From: Artocarpus heterophyllus
Taxonomy: Eukaryota > Streptophyta > Magnoliopsida > Rosales > Moraceae
Length of the DNA: 64,000 nt
Direction: 5' to 3'
Assembly (NCBI GenBank): GCA_025403435.1
Contig: CM046330.1
Coordinates: 20,358,239-20,422,238 of the forward strand
Both the position numbers and the translations under genes were made by a program. A model generated the notes under the pieces. The model did not search any database. It had not been told where the DNA came from and worked only from the letters and a program-made list of their open reading frames with translations. Positions within the stretch are counted from its first letter, which is position 1. Every line of letters begins with the position of its first letter. This document shows, piece by piece, positions 43,801 to 56,792 of the stretch.

Positions 43801-45710
43801 AGAAGTTGACAAATGCTCCATTGTTATCTTTACCTAATTTTTCCAAAACTTTTGAGATTGAATGTGATGCTTCAGGTGTTGGAATTGGTGCTGTTTTAAT
43901 GCAGGAAGGGAGACCAATAGCATATTTCAGTGAGAAACTGAATGGGGCAACTCTTGATTACCCAACTTATGATAAAGAGATGTATGCATTGGTTCGGGCA
44001 TTAGAGACATGGCAGCACTACCTATGGCCTAAGGAGTTCGTGATTCACACTGATCATGAGTCCCTGAAACACTTGAAGGGCCAGCACAAACTGAACAAAA
44101 GGCATGCTCGTTGGGTGGAATTCATAGAGACGTTTCCGTATGTCATTCGCTACAAGCAAGGTAAGGAAAACGTCGTTGCCGATACACTTTCTCGCAGGTA
44201 TATCTTAATCTCAACTCTTAATGCTAAACTACTGGGTTTTGAACACATTAAAGAGTTATATGCTAATGATCATGACTTTAGTACTGAGTATCAAGCTTGT
44301 GAGAGAATTGCTAGTGGTAAGTACTTTAGGCATGAGGGATACTTGTTTCGGGAGAATAAATTATGTGTGCCTAATTGTTCATTAAGAGATTTGCTAGTGA
44401 GGGAATCCCATGGGGGAGGATTGATGGGACATTTTGGAGTAATGAAGACTTTAGCTATGTTCCAGGAACACTTCTATTGGCCACATATGAAACGAGATGT
44501 TGAGAGGCTTTGTGGTAGATGTGTAACTTGTAGGCAGGCTAAATCAAGAGTGCAAGCCCATGGTTTATACACCCCTTTACCAATACCTAGTGAACCCTGG
44601 ATTGATATTTCGATGGATTTTGTGTTAGGTTTGCCTAGGTCTAAACGGGGAAGAGACTCAATATTTGTGGTCGTGGATAGGTTTTCAAAGATGGCTCATT
44701 TTATTCCATGCCACAAGACAGATGATGCTTCCAATGTTGCTGATTTGTTCTTTAGGGAAATTGTAAGACTTCATGGTATGCCTAGGACAATTGTTTCTGA
44801 TAGGGACACCAAGTTCTTAAGCTACTTTTGGAAGACTTTGTGGGCTAAGTTAGGGACTAAGCTATTGTTTTCAACTACTTGTCACCCACAAACCGATGGT
44901 GAAACAGAAGTTGTGAATAGAACCTTGTCTACTTTGTTGAGGGCTGTCATTAAAAAGAACATCAAAACATGGGAGGAGTGTTTACCACATGTTGAGTTTG
45001 CTTATAATCGATCTGTTCATTCTGCTACTCAATTTTCACCGTTTGAAATTGTTTATGGTTTTAATCCTTTAACTCCTTTGGATTTAATGCCATTACCTTT
45101 GTCTGAGCATGTGAATTTAGATGGAAAAAGAAAAGCTGATCTTGTTAAGCAGATACACGAGAAGACAAGACTCAACATTGAGCGAAGGACTAAACAATAT
45201 GCTGAACAAGCCAACAAAGGACGTCACAAGCTCGTCTTCGAGCCCGGTGATTGGGTGTGGTTGCACTTACGAAAGGAACGATTTCCAGAACAAAGGAAAT
45301 CCAAGCTATTGCCTAGAGGGGACGGTCCTTTTCAAGTTCGCGAAAGGATCAATGATAATGCGTACAAGCTAGACTTGCCAGGTGAGTATGGTGTAAGTGC
45401 CTCCTTTAATGTTTCTGACCTAAGTCCTTTTGATGCAGGCGACGATTTGAGGACAAATCCTTCTCAAGAGGAGGGGAATGATGAGGACATCGTTAGCACA
45501 AGCAAGAGCACATGGGAGACATATTCAGATCCAATTCAAGTTCCCATTGGTCCGGTTACGAGAGCTCGTGCGAAGAAGTTTAAAGAAACGCTTATTGGGT
45601 TGATTCAAGCAACTTGGGCTCAAGCTATTGCATGGAGGCCCATTGAGGGAATTGCATGCGACAACCAGACCAACAAATGCGTGATTCAAGCTCTAGAAGG
45701 GATTGAGTAA
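40878..45710 (+). pseudogene. gag-pol: A4 gag-pol with two premature stops
   Basis: ATG 40878-40880 (MSNNSKNTIEG). Gag, knuckle [14 protein letters not shown], protease [10 protein letters not shown], RNase H (VADTLSRRY), integrase with GQTEVV altered to GETEVV, and the C-terminal [13 protein letters not shown] are all recognisable. CAG to TAG at 43020-43022 stops translation before RT, and CGA to TGA at 43389-43391 interrupts RT. A six-base deletion removes two residues in the GIEHQID region (near 42935). The last 77 codons are in the 3' LTR. Confidence 0.93.
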
Positions 45711-46279
45711 TTTCCATTTCAGTTACTTTCCCGTTTTGAGGTGACACATGGCGAGAAGAATCAGCTTATGACCTTTTTAATGTCTAGTTTCCTTTATTTT
45801 CGTTTGTTTATTTCTATTATTGTAAAGTTTTTAAGCCATTAAGGACACTTACCTTATTTGCTTTAGATTAGGTGATTTGGTAATTGATTTGCCCGAAATT
45901 CCATGGGAATTAGGAGCTGAAAATTCGCATAGGAACCCCTATATATTGTAACGAATTTCAATCAATTGAATACAAGTAATAACACATAATTTTGAGGTTT
46001 AATTCTCTTTAGTTCCTAAACGAACTATTCGAACTTATCAGAAATTTCCGTGGCGTTCATAAACTTATCAATCAGTCCATCCATAGCTGATTGTGGCGTC
46101 CTCACATACCAAGACTTATCAATCAGTCCCTCCATAGCTGATTGTGGCGTCCTCACATACCAAGGTTCGTGCTTCTTGTTAGGCATCGGGTCGCGGTTCC
46201 ATCCAAAACCGGTTAGAAATTTGATCTTGGAAACCACTTTTGGTTAGAGTCGCGTCAGCTCTTGGCGTGGTTCGTATCA
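45479..46279 (+). repeat. A4 3' LTR
   Basis: 801 bp; the polypurine tract AAGAGGAGGGGAA (45466-45478) precedes it in frame. TSD ATTAG follows at 46280-46284. Confidence 0.93.
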
Positions 46280-46284
46280 ATTAG

Positions 46285-46317
46285 GAAGTAAATAATTATT
46301 CACAGCTTTGTCAGTAC

Positions 46318-46355
<38 letters not shown>

Positions 46356-47776
46356 GTGGTTTTAAATGTTTCAGATGGTCATATTATGACTATTAGCCAA
46401 ATCTATAAGAAGAGCCCAGGACCCCATGTGATATAGATTTAAAAAAAAGAACGACAAGGATTAAGATAAAGAGTTGGAAATTGGTTTTAGTCGGTTACTG
46501 AAAGTTTCTTTTGCTTATTGTATATCCAATTTTCTGAATCTTTACTCTACCATCTATAGCCCTTCTTTATCACCTATCAACTTCTTACCCGTCTATATAC
46601 TAGATGGGAGGTTCTTCTGAACTCAATTTGGAGTAAACCAAACCACATATTTACTCCCAAGAAAGGCACTCTAATTTTAGCTTACTATAAAAGTTGTCGG
46701 TTTTGATCTTGTAGGCTAATATAGATTTTCTTCTTTATTTATTTTTTTTCTTGTGAATTCACAGAGCTGCATTAAGTGGTTATCCATATTTTGCCTTTAA
46801 GAATGTCATTTAGTGACCATTTATTTCTGTACTATACAATTGATTTGCACAAATGAGCTATTGCACAGGTCTTATGCCTTTATATTACACTAACAATATG
46901 TAAATGTTTTAAAGGAATCTCAAGAACTCTTACTGTTTAGTGATTACTTCCAATCATGTGCATGTATCAATAGATTGGAATCTAATTGTCTGACAATTGC
47001 TAAGGTCATTGACATATAATTACAATTGCTAAAGAAAAAGAAAACAAAAGAGAAAAGAAAAGAGTACGTAAGGTAAAATTGGTTGTAGCCCCCAAAGTAC
47101 TAGAAGGGTAATTTTGTTTGCAATCTTATCTGTAGGGGGTACTAGAAGGGTAATTTTGTTTGCATTCCCCCAAAGTGTGAATATATATATAAGTTGCTGC
47201 TAGGATTAAGATCTTCGGTTTGGAACATCATGAATTGAGTTATTGTTGGAAATAAGTGAGTTTGGTGTTTATATATGCGGATCATCAAATAAAATTTTAT
47301 TTATTTCACCTCTAATGCTTCTTAGTTTGTCAAACCTTTGATCTGTTCATGTGCTTATGTGTTGATACTTACTAGATTGTCCTTGGTTTTAGGTGATGTT
47401 GGTAAAGATACAAATTAAGGAGAATATATACCCATTTACTACAATTGTTATTTATTTACTTATGCTGGTTAATTGTCAAAACTCATAAAGGAGTACTTTA
47501 TGGAATTCTATTTTGGTATTAACATTACGTGTGTGTTGGCTCATTGAGGGAATGAACACAATTTATATTGATATGTATAAAGGACCCTCTTTGCTTCAAT
47601 ATGTATATTAGAATCTTTTAAGTAATTTTAACATCTATCTATATCATAGTATTGTGTATGTATAATGAAGTATGTATATGTGATAGTTGCTTTTTGGTTA
47701 AATTGTTGTGCTAGTTGCATAATGATAGCTAAATATTTATCATAAATATAAAATATTCAAGAAGAAAATCTATTAT
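46285..47776 (+). repeat. C2 3' LTR, second segment
   Basis: Continues the C2 LTR between A4 and B2. The part after about 47030 aligns in inverse orientation with C1 LTR 32320-32938 and 34023-34071; the part before has no partner in the window. No coding sense found. A 32 bp (TA)n run lies at 46322-46353. Confidence 0.75.
46322..46353. repeat. (AT)n microsatellite in C2 LTR
   Basis: About 16 uninterrupted TA dinucleotides. Confidence 0.95.
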
Positions 47777-48566
47777 TGATAAGAACCTCGCAAATATACT
47801 GACGAAACCCGTTATCAATAAGAAGGAACCAAGACCGTTTCTACTCAGATTTGGATGGAAGTCACCGCGACCCGTTGCTTATATCGAAGCAAGAACCTTG
47901 GTATATCAAAGACGCCACAATCAAGGATGGAAGCTTGATTGATAAGTCAGGTTTGAACGCCCGGATTGATCCGATGAGTTCGTGTAGTTCGTCAAAGAAC
48001 CAAAGAAAGAATTTTCTCTCTCAGAAAAATAAACATTCATTGATTCTCCATTAACCTTGGGAACACCTATTTATAGCCCAAAATTACAAAGTGTTGCCCA
48101 AAAAGAAAAGTTGACAAATTCAAACATAATTACTAAGCCTAAAATAAAAACCAAAAGAAAGGAAAGTCTTAATGGCTGATTTTCAGCCATTTACACGCCC
48201 AACAATAAAAGGAAAGTGCAATTAATCCTCGTCAACAATTTGTATAAATGATTAGCCTCGTGTGTGCCAAAATGGGAAGGTTTCCGAAAGTCTTCCATTG
48301 ACTTGATCTTGCAAAATTTGAGCTGATTTCAATCAAGCTTGACTCATCCGAATTCTTCTAGAACTTGGATCAAATTGACGCACCGTTGTGGTTGACGTGA
48401 GCCTGGGTCAATGGGCTTGCACAAATTTTCTTGATTCCAGATTTCGTGAATCAGCCCATTTAGTGCTTCCTTGAATTTCTTAGCTCGGGCTCTTGTGACT
48501 GGTCCAACAGGAATTTGTATTGGGTCAACCACCTTCCATGCATTTGAGCTCCCTAAGTCTCCATCA
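47777..48566 (-). repeat. B2 3' LTR
   Basis: 790 bp, TGATAAGAACC to CTCCATCA in plus orientation; polypurine complement at 48567-48579. Confidence 0.92.
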
Positions 48567-50524
48567 TTCCCCTCCTCTTGAAAAGGATTTGTCCTTAAAT
48601 CAGACTCTGCATCAAAAGGACTCAAATTAGAAACATTGAAGGTAGCACTTACATTATACTCACCTTGCAAATCCAACTTGTAAGCATTGTCATTAATTGT
48701 TTCAAGGACTTGAAATGGACCATCTCCCCGTGGTAACAACTTTGACTTTCTTTGTTCTGGGAAACGCTCCTTTCTAAAGTGCAACCACACCTAGTCTCCA
48801 GGTTCAAAAATCAGCTTGTGTCGCCCCTTGTTGGCTTGCTTTGCATATTGTTCCGTTCTTCGCTCAATGTTGAGTCTTGCTTTCTCATGAATCTGTTTAA
48901 CAAAGTCAGCCTTCCTTTTGCCATCTAAATTAACACGCTCAGAAACAGGTAGTGCTGATAAATCCAGTGGTGATAAAGGATTAAGACCATAAACAATTTC
49001 AAAAGGTGAATACTTAGTAGCAGAATGGACAGAGCGATTATATGCAAACTCAACATGCGGTAAACAGTCTTCCCATGATTTAATGTTCTTACTGATGATT
49101 GCTCTTAATAAGGTGGACAAAGTCCTATTTACTACCTCAGTTTGACCATCAGTTTGTGGGTGGCAAGTAGTAGAAAACAATAGCTTAGTACCTAACTTAC
49201 TCCACAAAGTCTTCCAAAAGTAGCTCAAGAACTTAGCATCTCTATCTGAAACAATTGTCCTAGGTATGCCATGTATTCTCACAATCTCCCTAAAGAACAA
49301 TTCAGCAACATGCGATGCATCATCAGTTTTATGACAGGGAATAAAATGTGCCATCTTAGAAAACCGATCTACAACCACAAACACACTATCCTTCCCACGT
49401 TTGGTCCTAGGTAAACCTAACACAAAGTCCATTGAAATATCAGTCCAAGGCTCACTAGGAATTGGCAAAGGCGTGTATAAACCAAGGGGTTGTGCTCTCA
49501 ATTTAGCTTGCCCACACGTGACACATATACTACACATCCTTTCAACATCCCTTTTCATGTGTGGCCAAAAGAAGTGTTCCTGCAAAACAGCTAAAGTTTT
49601 AGCAATTCCAAAATGCCCCATCAATCCGCCACCATGGGATTCCCTCACTAACAAATCTCTCAAAGAACAATTAGGCACACAAAGCTTATTCTCCCAAAAC
49701 AAAAATCCATCATGTCTATAAAATTTACCCATTGCGTTTTTCTCACAAGCTCGATACTTCTCACTAAAATCTTGGTCTAAATGGTATAAGTCCTTAATAT
49801 GCTCAAAACCAAGCAGTTTAGCGTCAAGGATAGAAAGTAATGCATACCTGCGAGAAAGTGCATCCGCAACAACATTCTCCCTACCTTGCTTGTATCGAAT
49901 GACATAAGGAAATGTCTCGACGAATTTCACCCAGCAAGCATGCCTCTTGTTCAAATTTTGTTGTCCCTTCAGATGTTTCAATGACTCGTGATCAGCGTGA
50001 ATCACGAATTCCTTGGGCCATAGGTAGTGTTGCCAAGTCTTTAATGCACGAACCAACGCGTACAACTCCTTGTCATAAGTCAGATAATTTAGTGTTGACC
50101 CACTCAATTTTTCACTGAAATACGCGATTGGTCGTCCTCCTTGCATTAGCACGGCACCTATACCTACACCAGAAGCATCACATTCAATTTCAAATGTTTT
50201 AGAAAAATCAGGTAAAGCAAGTAAAGGAGCATGAGTAAGCTTATGCAAAATAAGCTGAAACGCCTTCTCTTGTTCTTCTCCCCGCTTGAACCCAACATTC
50301 TTCTTGATTACTTCTGTGAGTGGTGCAGCCAAAGTACTGAAATCCCTTACAAACCGCCGGTAAAAGCTAACAAGTCCATGAAAACTCCATACTTCTCCGA
50401 CGCTTGTGGGACTTGGCCATTCTTGGATAGCCCAAACCTTTTCTTCGTCGACTTGTATACCTTGAGCACTAACAACAAAACCAAGAAAAACAAGCTTATC
50501 TATGCAAAAGGTACACTTCTTAAG
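48344..50524 (-). pseudogene. pol: B2 pol, downstream half (end of RT to C-terminus)
   Basis: On the minus strand: RT connection, RNase [12 protein letters not shown] with an intact [17 protein letters not shown] end, integrase zinc domain ([11 protein letters not shown]), DDE core [18 protein letters not shown], then GDWVW interrupted by TGG to TAG (48791-48793). The remainder to QVLEEFG includes [13 protein letters not shown]. It is the reference for the frame change seen in B1. Confidence 0.92.
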
Positions 50525-50529
50525 TTTAG

Positions 50530-51327
50530 TGATGAGGACATCACTAGCACAAGCAAGAGCACGTGGGAGACATATTCAGATCCAATTCAAGTTCCCATTG
50601 GTCCGGTTATGAGAGCTCGTGCGAAGAAGTTTAAAGAAACACTTATTGGGCTGATTCAAGCAACTTGGGCTCAAGCTATTGCATGGAGGCCCATTGACCG
50701 AATTGCATGCGACAACCAGACCAATAAATGCGTGATTCAAGCTATAGAAGGGATTGAGTAATTTCCATTTCAGTTACTTTCCCATTTTGAGGCGACACAT
50801 GGCGAGAAGAATCAGTTTTGACCTTTTAATGTCTAGTTTCCTTTTTTCCGTTTCTGGTATTTCTATTATTGTAAGGCTTTTAAGCCATTAAGGGAACTTT
50901 CCTTAATTAGTCTAGATTTGACTTTTGTTAAATGAGTTTCCCGAAATTTCCATGGGAATTAGGGGCTGAAAATTCGCATAGGAACCCCTATATAATTGTA
51001 ACGAATTTCAATCAAGAAGAAAAGTAATAACACATAATTTTGAGGTTTAATTCTCTTTAGCTCCTAAACGAACTATTCGAACTTATCGGAAATTTCCGTG
51101 GCGTTCATCGACTTATCAATCAGTCCATCCATAGCTGATTGTGGCGTCCTCACTTACCAAGACTTATCAATCAGTCCCTCCATAGCTGATTGTGGCGTCC
51201 GCACATACCAAGGTTCGTGCTTCTTGTTGGGCATCGGGTCGCGGTTCCATTCAAAACCGGTTAGAAATTTGATCTTGGAAACCAACTTCGGTTAGGGTCG
51301 CGTCAGCTCTTGGCGTGGTTCGTATCA
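50530..51327 (+). repeat. A5 5' LTR
   Basis: 798 bp, TGATGAGGACATCAC to GGTTCGTATCA, with two 51 bp units near 51110-51210. Confidence 0.93.
50989..50995 (+). promoter_or_regulatory. TATA box of A5 5' LTR
   Basis: TATATAA within CCCCTATATAATTG, conserved across A LTRs. Confidence 0.6.
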
Positions 51328-51953
51328 TTTGGTAATCAGAGCGAGGTTCTAATCAGGTTTTGCTTATCCGTTCTCTTAGTTTTTTGTTTGTTTCAGTTGT
51401 TCGTGAGTTTTGATTTCCATTATCAAAGTCAGTTTTAAAAAAAAAAAAAAAAAGATCCGAAAAGAAAAGAAAGAAAGAAAAGAAACGAAAAGAAAAGGAA
51501 AGAAAAAAAAAAAAAAAAAGGGGGGGGAAAGAAGAAAAACAAGAGGATCCGAAAAAAAAAAAAAAAAAAAGTCTGGAAACCTTTCTTAAATTTTTATTTC
51601 AGATTCTTGTTATTCATTGTTTAAGGAATCCAAAACTGAATTCCTTGCATAGACCAAAAATTTTTGTTCAAATTTTGTTCCTTTTGGGTGTGATTCTAAA
51701 AGCCTAAATTCTTTGTTCCTGTTATAGTCTTGTCTCTTTGGTAATCTATTTGTGAATTGTCAAGGAAATTTTTTGATATTGATTTGACTAGTTTTATAGG
51801 AACTGAGTGAGAATTAACGAGTGGAAAAAGGCATAGAGGCGAGAGCATTAGAGTGGACAAAAGCCGAAAGTATTGAGTGTAAACACGAGTGAAATTGAGT
51901 GAACCATTTCACGAGTGAAACACGTAAGGGAGTGTGGTGAGGTCCTTTGGAAA
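51328..51953 (+). other. A5 leader: PBS with extra base and homopurine tract
   Basis: PBS TGGTAATCAGAGC at 51330-51342 (one A more than the tRNA-Met complement). From 51436 to 51570 the leader is almost only A and G, with GATCCGAAAA near both ends. The gag ATG follows at 51954. Confidence 0.85.
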
Positions 51954-54900
51954 ATGTCAAACAACAGCAAGAACACTATTGAGGGTACCTCGGGTGCAGC
52001 AGACCCAAAACTTCTGATGGAAGCGATGATGGGGGAGATGAGGCGATTCTTGAGGGGAGAGATAGGACAGCTTCATGAGAGGATAGACCAGATAGAAAAC
52101 GCACGTGTGGAGCAGCCACAACATGTTCCTCATGCACGTAGGCGAGAAAGGGTTCCGGTTAGAGGAGAGGTTGATGACTACTATAGGAATGATGGGGAAG
52201 AGTTTGACGAAGGAGAAGATTCAGCGGGTAGTCACCGAAGATTTGGACGGGATAGAGGCGTTAGGAACAGGGAAGATGATAGTTTGAGAGGCATAAAAAT
52301 GAAGATACCATCATTTCAAGGCAAATCCAATCCAGAAGCGTACCTAGAATGGGAGAAGAAAATGGAGTTCATCTTTGACTGCCACTACTATTCCGAGGCA
52401 AAGAAGGTAAAATTGGCTGTAATTGAATTTCTGATTATGCTATTACTTGGTGGGATCAGCTTGTTATAAACAGGAGACGAAATAGAGAGCGACCTATTGA
52501 GTCATGGGAAGAGATGAAGACCGTGATGAGGAAGCGATTTGTGCCAACTTACTACTACCGGGAGTTGTACAACAAGCTACAAAACCTTAAGCAGGGCAAC
52601 CGGAGTGTAGAGGAGTACTATAAGGAGATGGAGGTTATGATGATTCGGGCTAATATAGAGGAGGATCGGGAGGCTACAATGGCAAGGTTTTTGGCGGGTT
52701 TGAACCGAGATATCCACAATGCTGTTGAGTTATAACATTATGTGGAGTTGGAGGACATGGTGCACATGGCTATTAAAATTGAGAATCAACTTATGAGGAG
52801 GGGCAGTAGCACACATCCTAGCCAAAACCCGAGTACATCGGCTTGGAAAACCAACCAATGGAAGAAAGATGAGAAGCAATCCAACCGCAAGCCAAAGATT
52901 CGAGCAAAAACAAGAGGTGGCCAGCCATGGGAATCAAGGTAAATCCGATTCTTCCACTACTCGGACTCGTGATATTAAATGTTTTAAATGTCAAGGCAGG
53001 GGTCATATAGCAAGCCAATGTCCGAACAAACGAGTTATGGTGATGCGGGACAATGGAGACATTGAAACCGAGGAGGATTCGGACAATGACTCTAAGCCTT
53101 CATTAGAGGATGTCGACGATGAGGAGTGCGCTGTCCAAGGAGAATTGTTGGTCACAAGGAGAGCTTTAAGTGTGCAAGCCAAAGAAGAAGATGAAGAGGT
53201 GCAACGGGAAAACATCTTCCACACTAGGTGCCACGTTCAAAACAAGGTATGTAGGGTGATTATTAATGGTGGGAGTTGTACTAATGTTGCAAGCACAACC
53301 ATGGTAGAGAAGTTAGGGCTGCCAACAATTAAGCATCCTCGGCCATATAAATTGCAATGGTTAAATGATACTGGTGAGGTAAAGGTGCATAAACAGGTGT
53401 TAGTTCCTTTTCGCATTGGAAGATATGAAGATGAAGTTTTGTGCGATGTGGTTCCGATGCAAGCTGGGCACTTGTTGTTAGGCAGACCATGGCAATTTGA
53501 TCGGCGAGTTAAGCATGATGGTTTCACCAACAAGTACTCATTTGTTCACAATCAAAAGACGATCACTCTAGTTCCATTAACACCAAAACAGGTCTATGAA
53601 GACCAAGTGAGCTTACAGAGAGAAAGTGATAAAAAAATAAAGAGTGAAGAAAAATCAAGAGTGGGAGTGCAGAGAGAGAGTTCGGCCAGTGAGAGAAAAA
53701 AGGAAGAGATGGCCGAGAAAAAGGAGAGCAAAGAGAGCAAGGGAGAGAAAATTGAGAGGGCTGAAAAGAATTCACAATCAGCCAATGAGAGAAAAGTAGA
53801 GAGAAAAACAAACTTTTATGCAAGAAAGAGTGATGTGAGAAGAGCTTTGTTTTCTAATCAGCCGATGATTTTACTCATGTACAAGGAGGCGTTATTAAAC
53901 ACTAACGATCTTGATTCCACCTTGCATAGTTCTGTTGTTTCTCTTTTGCAGGATTTTGAGGATATCTTTCCCGAGGAAACACCGCAAGGTTTACCTCCAA
54001 TCCGTGGGATTGAACATCAAATCGACTTCATACCTGGAGCTACAATGCCAAACCGACCAGCCTATTGGAGTAATCCCGAGGAGACAAAGGAACTCCAAAG
54101 GCAGGTAAATGAGTTGATGGAGAAGGGACACGTGAGAGAAAGCATGAGCCCGTGCGCCGTACCAGTTTTACTTGTGCCTAAGAAAGATGGGACTTGGAGG
54201 ATGTGCGTTGATTGTCGAGCCATCAACAACATCACGGTAAAGTATCGACATCCCATTCCTCGCTTGGATGACATGTTAGATGAATTGCATGGTGCTTGTG
54301 TGTTTTCTAAAATTGATCTAAAGAGTGGATATCATCAAATTCGCATGAAAGAGGGAGATGAGTGGAAAACGGCTTTCAAAACAAAACAAGGCTTGTATGA
54401 GTGGTTGGTAATGCCTTTCGGTTTAACCAATGCGCCTAGCACATTTATGCGTTTAATGAACCATGTTTTGCGAGCTTTTATTGGAAAATTTGTCGTTGTT
54501 TATTTTGATGATATCCTTATCTATAGCAGCAATTTGGATGAACATATTGAACATTTGAAACTTGTTTTAGATGTTTTATGGAAGGAAAAGTTGTATGCTA
54601 ACCTCAAGAAATGCACCTTTTGCACAGATAAGCTTGTGTTTCTTGGTTTTGTTGTTAGTGCTCAAGGTATACAGGTTGATGAAGAAAAGGTGCGAGCCAT
54701 CCAGGAGTGGCCGAGTCCAACTAGTGTGGGAAATGTACGGAGTTTTCATGGACTTGCTAGTTTCTACCGACGGTTTGTGAAAGATTTCAGTACTATAGCC
54801 GCACCACTGACTGAAGTCATCAAAAAGAATGTTGGGTTTAGATGGGGAGAAGAGCAAGAAAAGGCATTTCAGCTACTCAAGGAGAAGTTGACAAATGCTC

Positions 54901-56792
54901 CATTGTTATCTTTACCTAATTTTGCCAAAACTTTTGAGATTGAATGTGATGCTTCAGGTGTTGGAATTGGTGCTGTTTTAATGCAGGAAGGGAGACCAAT
55001 AGCATATTTCAGTGAGAAGCTGAATGGGGCAACTCTTAATTACCCAACTTATGATAAAGAGATGTATGCATTGGTTCGGGCATTAGAGACGTGGCAGCAC
55101 TACCTGTGGCCTAAGGAGTTCGTGATTCACACTGATCATGAGTCCCTGAAACACTTGAAGGGCCAGCACAAGCTGAACAAGAGGCATGCCCGTTGGGTAG
55201 AATTCATAGAGACGTTTCCATATGTCATTCGCTACAAGCAAGGTAAGGAAAACGTCGTTGCCGATGCACTTTCTCGCAGGTATGTCTTAATCTCAACTCT
55301 TAATGCTAAACTACTGGGTTTTGAACACATTAAAGAGTTATATGCTGATGACCATGACTTTCGTACTGAGTATCAAGCTTGTGAGAGATCTGCTAGTGGT
55401 AAATACTTTAGGCATGAGGGATACTTGTTTCGGGAGAATAAATTATGTGTGCCTAATTGTTCATTAAGAGATTTGCTAGTGAGGGAATCCCATGGGGGAG
55501 GATTGATGGGACATTTTGGAGTAGTGAAAACTTTAGCTATGTTGCAGGAACACTTCTATTGGCCACATATGAAACGAGATGTTGAGAGGCTTTGTGGTAG
55601 ATGTGTAACTTGTAGGCAGGCTAAATCAAGAGTGCAGCCCCATGGTTTATACACCCCTTTACCAATACCTAGTGAACCTTGGATTGATATTTCGATGGAT
55701 TTTGTGTTAGGTTTGCCTAGGTCTAAACGGGGAAGAGACTCAATATTTGTGGTCGTGGATAGGTTTTCAAAGATGGCTCATTTTATTCCATGCCACAAGA
55801 CAGATGATGCTTCCAATGTTGCTGATTTGTTCTTTAGGGAAATTGTGAGACTTCATGGTATGCCTAGGACAATTGTTTCTGATAGGGACCCCAAGTTCTT
55901 AAGCTACTTTTGGAAGACTTTGTGGGCTAAGTTAGGGACTAAGCTATTGTTTTCAACTACTTGTCACCCTCAAACCGATGGTCAAACAGAAGTTGTGAAT
56001 AGAACCTTGTCCACTTTGTTAAGGGCTGTCATTAAAAAGAACATCAAAACATGGGAGGAGTGTTTACCACATGTTGAGTTTGCTTATAATCGATCTATTC
56101 ATTCTGCTACTCAATTTTCACCGTTTGAAATTGTTTATGGTTTTAATCCTTTAACTCCTTTGGATTTAATGCCATTACCTTTGTCTGAGCATGTGAATTT
56201 AGATGGAAAAAGAAAAGCTGATCTTGTTAAGCAGATACACGAAAAGGCAAGACTCAACATCGAGCGAAGGACTAAACAATATGCTGAACAAGCCAACAAA
56301 GGGCGTCACAAGCTCGTCTTCGAGCCCGGTGATTGGGTGTGGTTGCACTTACGCAAGGAACGGTTTCCGGAACAAAGGAAATCCAAGCTATTGCCTAGAG
56401 GGGACGGTCCTTTTCAAGTTCTCGAAAGGATCAATGATAATGCGTACAAGCTAGACTTGCCAGGTGAGTATGGTGTAAGTGCCTCCTTTAATGTTTCTGA
56501 TCTAAGTCCTTTTGATGCAGGCGACGATTTGAGGACAAATCCTTCTCAAGAGGAGGGGAATGATGAGGACATCACTAGCACAAGCAAGAGCACGTGGGAG
56601 ACATATTCAGATCCAATTCAAGTTCCCATTGGTCCGGTTACGAGAGCTCGTACGAAGAAGTTTAAAGAAACACTTATTGGGCTGATTCAAGCAACTTGGG
56701 CTCAAGCTATTGCATGGAGGCCCATTGAGGGAATTGCATGCGACAACCACACCAATAAATGCGTGATTCAAGCTATAGGAGGGATTGAGTAA
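51954..56792 (+). pseudogene. gag-pol: A5 gag-pol: three gag lesions and altered protease, intact RT-IN
   Basis: ATG 51954-51956. A one-base loss in IEFSDYA (near 52429) shifts the frame, CAA to TAA stops it at 52733-52735, and a one-base gain near 52900 shifts it again. From 52903 the frame is open to 56792 and holds knuckle, protease, RT (YFDD), RNase H (VADALSRRY), integrase ([18 protein letters not shown]) and [13 protein letters not shown]. The protease site reads IINGGSC: the catalytic Asp codon is AAT at 53265-53267, so cleavage should fail even without the gag lesions. Confidence 0.94.

Larger units (their letters stand above)
39637..46279 (+). mobile_element. A4: full-length CRM-clade retrotransposon, inactivated
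   Basis: 6643 bp with TSD ATTAG at 39632-39636 and 46280-46284. LTRs of 800 and 801 bp differ at about seven places, mostly transitions. The leader is short (40437-40877) because the purine tract is deleted. It sits in the C2 3' LTR. Confidence 0.93.
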
